From contig WELA01012513.1 in the NCBI GenBank assembly GCA_009602735.1, positions 745,293 to 794,018 on the forward strand: a DNA stretch of 48,726 nt. The letters run 5' to 3'. The translations under genes and the position numbers were made by a program. The notes beneath the pieces are model-generated. The model had not been told where the DNA came from. It made no database searches and was given only the letters and a program-made list of their open reading frames with translations. This document shows positions 42,641 through 48,726 of the stretch, piece by piece; the first letter of the stretch is position 1, and each line of letters starts with the position of its first letter. The stretch comes from Mesotaenium endlicherianum. Taxonomy: Eukaryota > Streptophyta > Zygnematophyceae > Zygnematales > Mesotaeniaceae.

Positions 42641-43325
42641 ACCATGATGCCGGTCGCACCCTCCACCCTCACTGCTATCTTTGAAAAGCACGCAGGGCCG
42701 GGTGCCACCGCCGCATCGCTCATGAAGGTGGCTGCAATGATGCTCATGCATAGTGCTTGTCTGCGATACTCATATTTGGCCAAAACCAGAATTCAGGATC
42801 TCGACCTCACGGGTGGTCCAAACATCACAGTGATTTACTTGCACCTCCCGTCCTCTAAGACGGACTAGATTGGCGAGGGCGCATGGGGCACTCTTCACGC
42901 AAGGAGCTCTGAGTTGTGCCCCGTAAAAAATGTTGAGTAGGTTAGTGGCGGAGATACCAGAGTATGCTCTAGATGGGCCAATAATTAGGCACATACAAGC
43001 ATCTGGCAGACCTTCCCTTCAGCTAGCCTTGCACGCCACTGTAAATAAGTGGTGCAAGGAACTATTTGCATTGGTAGGCCTTACAAAGAACATGGGTACG
43101 CACTCATTGCGGAAGGAAGCCGCCACTGCAGCCGCCAACTTGGGCGTCCCATATGCTGTAGCCCAAACCATGGGCAGATGGAAGTCTGCTCGAGGAAAAG
43201 AGCCATACGTGCTTCATCTGCAGCAGTCATTGGCAGCCGCGGTCCGGGCCATAGCGATCCCTAACGATGCTAGCGATGCCCCCTATAGTCAAGAGCAAAT
43301 CCAAGCAGCTTTTAGACGCAAGTAA
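42640..43325 (+). pseudogene. Tyrosine recombinase of the DIRS-like element
   Basis: The first conserved Arg is likely in SACLRYSYLAKTRIQDLDL (about 42760). After a stop at about 42868 and a frameshift, the frame from 42930 (131 codons) has H58-S-L-R61, W84 in GRW and Y93, the expected His, Arg, Trp and nucleophile Tyr. The intact enzyme would integrate a circular DNA intermediate without target duplication. Inactive here. Confidence 0.8.
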
Positions 43326-43436
43326 CATCAAATTAGTACGACCTGTAGGAGCAGCCAGCTAGATGAGAGCTAAATTCTACGCTAACCACTGGCTAGCTTA
43401 AAAGTACCTTGTATGCTATTAATATTGCATACTACT

Positions 43437-43510
43437 ACTCCTACTATTCTTTTCTTTCTAAAATCACCTTCTTTTTTATGAAAGCAGGCAATTTGAACAC
43501 AAATTGTCAA
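43437..43510 (+). repeat. Direct repeat block, copy 1
   Basis: GCATACTACTACTCC to CACAAATTGTCAA, repeated at 44058-44137 with small gaps. Confidence 0.75.
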
Positions 43511-44003
43511 ATTGAAGGCTGGCAACATGAAATGTTGCAAACCGAGATTTGACAAGTGTTCAAATTTCATCGATTTCACACGTGTTTGCGTTTCATCGAC
43601 AAACGACACCCTCATAAGGCTTCTCTTTGCAAAGAAGTCTCATTGCAGCAAGAAGGTAGCTGCTACACTTACCCACCCACCCACCCCTCTAACCAACCCC
43701 TCCATTGGGAGGTGCACGACGCAGGCAACAAAGTTTGTGCTAGCGATAGTCTTAGCCATGCACAATAGTGTTGTTGTTTGGTAGTGTTTTTTGCAATATG
43801 TTAATGTCTGTTGGCAATAACCAGCGGCGACGATTCGACAAACAACATCAACACAGCAAGAGTGCAGTTGCCAATCAAGCGTGTTCCTTAGGAGTTGCAA
43901 TATAGTTGGCTTAACTTAGTCAAGTATTTATAAGTTGTACCTGTAGGCTGTAGCAGCATGTAGGAAAGCACCAAACATAAACAGATGACGCGCAAATATT
44001 GTA
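43511..44003. other. Spacer between the two direct repeat blocks
   Basis: No gene seen. Contains a short CCCA run at 43671-43685. Confidence 0.4.
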
Positions 44004-44084
44004 GCATACTATTACTCCTACTATTCTTTTGCATACTACTACTCGTACTATTCTTTTGCATACTACTACTCCTATTATTCTTTT
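44004..44084 (+). repeat. Three tandem 27-bp repeats
   Basis: Units at 44004, 44031 and 44058, each GCATACTA.TACTC..A.TATTCTTTT. The third unit begins the second direct repeat block. Confidence 0.8.
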
Positions 44085-44137
44085 CTAAAATCACCTTCTT
44101 TCTTTCGAAATCAGGCAATTTGAACACAAATTGTCAA
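44058..44137 (+). repeat. Direct repeat block, copy 2
   Basis: Second copy of 43437-43510, about 620 bp downstream. Confidence 0.75.
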
Positions 44138-44769
44138 AAGTTTACTTGTTTGCCTTCAAACGATTAAAAAACCTCCAAGTAAAACATTGAGTTGCTTGCA
44201 TGTGATGGTTATATGGACTTTTGTTTGACTAATTAGGGAAGATAATATTGACTATTTAAGACACAAGCGGTTTGAACTCAGCAGGAGTTGATCAAGGCTC
44301 ATGCGACCATTCAAGGATCCCTTTTTGAACGACTTTGCGGAAAAAATATGTATCAGCTATGGAGGTGTATGAAAGTAGAGAACCATTATAGCGTTTGCAC
44401 CCATCTTTGAATGCAAGTGATGTACAGGGGAGAAACAAGCCGTAAATTTGCAAGTCTAGGTATCTTTGATTCCGACATGATTTAATTTCTACGGCTTTTG
44501 TAGTTGATGTACAAGGCCAACAATACGACTACGGGAATGCTGTACTCGTGACCAAAACGTGAGTCACAATACTCGATCTAGAGTTATTGCTACATTGCAT
44601 GGCAAACACCTCCATAAGCTTGCCAACATCAGATTATCTCTCGTGCTCCTATGTGCTACTCCATGGCAACCTATAGCGTGAAGAGCAAGAACATTCACCA
44701 CTTAGCAAAGAACTTTCACGATGTACCAATTCACCTCAACACGAAAAACATGGTGCAACCTTGGCACCT
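44138..44769. other. Intergenic region and probable 3' end of the PPR-SMR gene
   Basis: AT-rich, no coding signal. It lies downstream of the stop of the minus-strand gene and should hold its 3' UTR. Confidence 0.4.
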
Positions 44770-45148
44770 CTAAAAGTGGCGCTTTCCATTGCTAGCAAGC
44801 TTGATGGAAATAAGGCGGCGAAGCTTGCGCTTCTCGGCCCGTGCGGCTCGGCCTGGAAGGGTGCGGAGCTCCCCAGCAATCCACGCCTCCCTTTTGGCCT
44901 CAGGAAGCCGCACAACACGCGATAACACTTTGGCTTGCAGGTTTTCTGAAAGCCCGTGCGATTGTAGCTCCTTGAGGATGGGCACGAGGTCGCGCCGCAC
45001 AAGCGCCCCTTGGAACACGCTCATTGAATTCTCCCTCGGCATCTTTGGCGCGTTTCTAAACTCCATGTCCACGAGGAGGGGAGAGTCCTGCGTGTCCTCA
45101 CCATGCGTGCGCGCACACACAAAGACCCAAAACCCATACCCACGAACA

Positions 45149-45201
<53 letters not shown>

Positions 45202-46122
45202 CCACGCACACACGCAAAGAGCACTCACTCGAGCACATCAAATATCCAGCACCTGAAGTGCTTCTCCAAAACTTACATGCCTCTGTCCCTTCTTCAACTA
45301 CAGGGAGCAGGGTCCACGCAAACAAGTGCCCTGGACTAGCTGTATCAGTTTTTGAAAGAGTGAAATTCTTACAAATCATATAGATGTAGACACACACAGC
45401 ATCCCAGTGACAAAGAAAGGCATAAGTTGGTCTATGGAACTTGGAGCCAGATATGACTATGGAATGTACATGTAGACCTCTTTCTTGGACCACCTCCCGG
45501 GAGGCTGCTGCAACAAGCGTATGCCAGAGGTGCGTGGCAGAAGTCATCCAACTCTCAGCACACCGTGACACCAGTAAAGGGCATGCTTCTTAAAGTGGGG
45601 AGTCGGGGGTTTGGGGAGGTGGGGGAGTTTGGGGGGGAGGGATGGGGGAGTGGCTGACCTTGACCCAGAGGGAAAGCGAGTGGCCCTTTGCCGTAAGCGT
45701 GCCCTCCCGCGTCCGAGAGGGCAGGAAGGGCGACCCCATCTCCCAGAGGTGCATGCGGATGGTCCTCTTGATGGTCACTCTGGAGTCGCGCTTGCTGCTC
45801 CCCGTCACCAGCTTCGCCAGCTTGGGCACCACCTGGCGGCCTCGCAGCGCAGTCTCCTGCACGCCGGCCAACCACTCTGACAGGCAGTCTAAGGGCAGCA
45901 TGCAGATCTGACAAGCCACAGAGGGACCCCCACCACCACGGCCGTTGAGCGGCAGCCAAGGAACACTGTCCGACAGCCCCCTAGGGGTAGCAAGAGGACG
46001 CAACGAACAGGAGCAACGGGCGGAACCGCAGCAGCAGCATCAGCAGCAGCAAGAAAGCAGCGGGAAAATGAAGGAGGGCAGGGGCAAGCAGTGCCGGCAA
46101 ACCGGGGGCCAGCTCCCCAAAG

Positions 46123-46159
<37 letters not shown>

Positions 46160-48192
46160 CCTGGACGAGCGCGAGCCAGATGTGCAGGCCCACAAGAGCG
46201 GCGCCCGACGACATACTCCTGAGGTCCGCCTCCCACGCGTCCTCGTCCACCCTGCATCGCCCCCCCCATCCCTCCCCCACAAGCTCCCCCTCTTAAGGCA
46301 GCTGCCGCGTGTGCCTGTGCAGTCAGCCCGTAGCATGCAACACCTGCTGGCAAGATTCTGAGCTCCGCCTTCTGCTGCAGCAGCAGCGTGTGCCAGCCAG
46401 AGGCCCCTTCTGGGCCACCACGGTTGCTTACCTTTACAATGAGAACGCTCCTCCCTGTAGACACTAGCCCAGAGGAGCGGGAGTAAGGCAAGGAGGGAGC
46501 TCTGAGGAAACGAGGAGGCAGCCAGTGACGGCGTAAGTGAGCGGGAGTACAGTGTGGCGACAACAAGGCCTGCAGAGAGGGCGCCAGGTGTCCGCGCTTA
46601 CTTGGCGGCGTAGAGGGGGAAGAGCTTGCGGTCAACGGCCATGACAAAGAGGCGCGCGGCCGTCTTGCGCTGCTCGAAGCAGTAGAAGAGCTCAATGAGC
46701 GCGTTGGCCAGCCCCGGGCCGCACTCCTGGTAGGCCTCCCCCAGGCAGTCTATGAGCTCGCGCGCCTCCGCCCACGTGTCCTCGTCTCCCACCATCATCA
46801 GCCTGAGCACCGTCCCCCCCCCCCAAGAAATTTCCACCACCATCCCCCACTCCCAACCCCCGTTTCCAGCGTGTGAGCGTCTGAGACCTTTCGAGCCCTC
46901 TCTTGGTTGAGCAAGGAACAGAGGTATCCCTCCCAGTCCTAAGACACCAGCTTGTAATCAGACATGGCAGTTGATGCGTGCAAGCGCAGGGTAACATGTG
47001 GCAGCAGCAGGTGCCTTGGGCTCTGCACAGACAACGGGAGCGAGGTGATACCAAATTTTGTCTCCTACATTTTACGCCCGCATGCTGGGCCGGTGCATGC
47101 GCGAGCTGGCGCGCTGCCAGTGACGTGGCATTACCTGAGCGGCAGATCGAAGCCAATGGCCCGCAAGCCCGTCAGAAGCTCCAGGCAGTCCTTCCTGGTG
47201 GAACACCTGGCGGCGGCGCTGAGCACGCACGTCCACGTCACATGGTTGGGCTCCACACTGCGGGCCTTCATCTCCAGCAGCTTGGCGGAGGCGGCGGCGT
47301 ACTCGCCGGCCTTGGTGTGCGCGTCGATGAGGGAGGTGTACTGCACGACATCTGGCGCCACGCCCTGCGCCTGGAGGGACTCGAACACGCGCAGCGCGCC
47401 CTCTGTGTCGCCGGCCCTGCCGTGCGCGTCCATCAGGATGTTCAGTGCCCAAGGCCCCGCCTCCACCCCTGCCGCACAGAAGCGACCCTCCCACCCCAAA
47501 GAACAAGATAGTTGTTAAAAAAGAGAATGTGAGGAAGCCTCAACCCCCGCATGACACGAGAGAACTCAGCCTGTGTTGGGCTTGGCGGCGCTTTCGGTGC
47601 GCATTTGTCCGGCCAGCGGCGTGTCTCTTTCGGTTTCCCCGCGGGGACTGCCCCGTGCTTGCGGCTGGAGCCTACAGGGGAGAGGCGACAGCTGGCGGCG
47701 GCTGTGCGCAGCCGCCTCGCACGAAAAGAGGGGGAAGGGAGATGGCGGCGTGTGCCTTGAGTACCAGGAGCCCACATAGAAAGCACCACCGCACGGGCAC
47801 ACGCAAGAGCAGAAGCCGCCAGCGCAGGCCGTTGGCCCACCACTCATTGGCCCCTCCCTCACACAGAACCAGCCCCAGCGCACGATCGTGAAGAAGCGCA
47901 CATGCAGTCACCAACACTGACCCATGTCCCACCTCTCCCCCCTTCCACCTCCCGCTTCATTTGGTACGCCCTTCTGGCATTAGCAGACCCATTGCAGCCA
48001 CGAGGGGAACACGACATAAAGAGAGAAACGGAGAGGCAGAGGCAGTTGAGAGGGCACGGGTGACACGCACGCACCGGTGGCGCGCATGTCAGCGAGCACG
48101 GCCTCCACGCGGTCGACCTGCCCCGCCTGCCGGTACGCGTCGGCCAAGGCCAGGTACACGTCCGCCGTCGCCTGCACCCCTCTGGCCTTCAT
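44770..48192 (-). CDS. PPR-SMR protein, last six exons (5' part off the right edge)
   Basis: Exons (minus): A 48192-48075, B 47468-47135, C 46802-46602, D 46251-46161, E 45907-45659, F 45087-44770. All introns are GT-AG and phases match throughout (1, 2, 2, 0, 0), giving 436 codons plus TAG. Exons A-B encode four 35-residue pentatricopeptide repeats (YLALADAYRQAG, LNILMDAHGRAGD, YTSLIDAHTKAGE, WTCVLSAAARCS). Exons D-E resemble an SMR domain (DLRSMSSGAALVGLHIWL, KLVTGSSKRDSRV, GSPF). Exon F is a basic, Leu/Arg-rich tail. PPR-SMR proteins usually bind organelle RNA or act in plastid gene expression and signalling (GUN1/pTAC2-type); the orthologue is not assigned. Exon A may start upstream, since VFVQM before it also fits a PPR helix. 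Confidence 0.8.
45149..45198 (+). repeat. (AC)n microsatellite in a PPR-SMR intron
   Basis: About 25 AC units in the intron between exons E and F, about 60 bp upstream of the exon F acceptor. Long open frames over it are artefacts. Confidence 0.9.
46127..46158 (+). repeat. (AGC)n trinucleotide repeat beside a splice donor
   Basis: On the transcribed strand the exon D donor reads CAG|GTCTGCTGCTG, so the CTG repeat begins 2 nt into the intron. Confidence 0.85.
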
Positions 48193-48330
48193 CTGCACAA
48201 ACACATCTGCCATCCCCGAGACCACCACCCATGGACATGTCTGGTTGTGAGAGACACTCGGAGCGGACCAGCAGACTTTACAGATTTGAAGGTCCACCCT
48301 CTCAGGCAGGCAGACAGAGGCAGGCAGGCA

Positions 48331-48331
<1 letters not shown>

Positions 48332-48387
<56 letters not shown>

Positions 48388-48388
48388 A
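48332..48388 (+). repeat. (CT)n(CA)n compound microsatellite
   Basis: About 15 CT units followed by about 13 CA units, upstream of PPR-SMR exon A and probably intronic. Confidence 0.85.
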
Positions 48389-48643
48389 CCCTCACACACG
48401 ACCTCACACGCGCACACACACGCACTGTTTCATGGAAAAAGCTTTTACATGCGTGCCAATCACTCGGGGCGGTGCTCCTAATTACAAATAACTCCACCGA
48501 ACCTGGTCTTGGTGTCTGCCTGGCTGCATGTCTCTTGCTTGTTTGCGTGTCAGTCAGTCTGCCTGTCTGCCTTTGCACACCGTCACAAACAGGAGAGGTA
48601 AAAAGGAAAGACATGACCCCCACCTGTATGAGCACTCACACAC

Positions 48644-48645
48644 AT

Positions 48646-48726
<81 letters not shown>
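48644..48726 (+). repeat. (AC)n(GA)n microsatellite at the end of the window
   Basis: Short AC run, then about 33 GA units to the last base. Its position suggests the contig stops inside a simple repeat. Confidence 0.9.

Larger units (their letters stand above)
38532..44137 (+). mobile_element. Decayed DIRS/PAT-like tyrosine-recombinase retrotransposon
   Basis: Plus-strand order: gag-like zinc knuckle, RT, RNase H, tyrosine recombinase. This order, with a recombinase instead of a DDE integrase, defines the DIRS superfamily (known in volvocine algae as Kangaroo and relatives). Several stops and frameshifts make it inactive. Ends are tentative: left at the 99-bp repeat, right at a duplicated block (43437-43510 and 44058-44137) that may be part of split direct repeats. 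Confidence 0.7.

Noticed and set aside
43401..44140. CRISPR-like spaced repeats
   Set aside because: Three 27-bp units are directly abutting with no spacers, and this is a eukaryotic nuclear region.
45098..45571. Long minus-strand frames rich in Cys-Val
   Set aside because: They translate an AC microsatellite; no conserved motif. Treated as intron.

Overview
The window looks like nuclear DNA of a plastid-bearing eukaryote, most likely a green alga or early streptophyte. The evidence is two intron-bearing host genes with GT-AG introns, a PPR-SMR protein family typical of organelle RNA work, TTTAGGG-type telomeric repeats, GC-rich coding exons, and dense LTR and tyrosine-recombinase retrotransposons. 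I cannot name the species. The last ~67 bases are a pure (GA)n run, which suggests a contig end.

Layout. (1) 316-2829, minus: the first three exons of a host gene with an N-myristoylation-type start and the beginning of a GAF domain; it runs off the left edge. (2) 2902-7191: low-information DNA holding a perfect inverted-repeat pair (5548/6442). (3) 7192-38493: a nest of LTR retrotransposons. The outer layer is an old plus-strand Ty3/gypsy element, family B: putative LTRs at 9251 and 37498, gag from 10350, and pol split over 29776-37380 and ending in a PHD finger. Into it went family A elements: a solo LTR (10468-11185, target duplication CCCCC), a decayed plus copy (31178-36495), and a minus-strand stack M1/M2/M3 (12650-29724). 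M1 also carries a 476-bp TRIM-like mini-retrotransposon with perfect 5-bp target duplications. (4) 38532-44137: a decayed DIRS/PAT-like retrotransposon (gag-like knuckle, RT, RNase H, tyrosine recombinase) whose RT is split by a 246-bp MITE with 8-bp target duplications. (5) 44770-48192, minus: the 3' part of a PPR-SMR gene, six exons with matching phases, running off the right edge.

Most interesting system. The best family A copy (M3, 20838-29658, minus) has three long open frames: gag, pol (protease, RT, RNase H, integrase, chromodomain) and a downstream ORF3 of about 558 residues with no signal peptide or membrane segment. Pol lies in the -1 frame of gag. The overlap carries a canonical slippery heptamer, a 7-nt spacer and a perfect 10-bp stem. 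ORF3 begins one base after a CAG 3' splice site with a CTAAC branch-point-like motif, and this layout is kept in a second, strongly diverged copy (M2). The element therefore looks built like a complex retrovirus in expression (frameshift for pol, splicing for the third gene) but with a novel non-Env third protein. The ORF3 block is bounded by copies of the element's own polypurine tract, and sequence similarity between M2 and M3 breaks at exactly that point, which suggests an exchangeable cassette.

Caveats. All homology calls are by eye from motifs. Host gene models rest on splice-phase consistency, not transcripts. LTR family B ends are not fully resolved.
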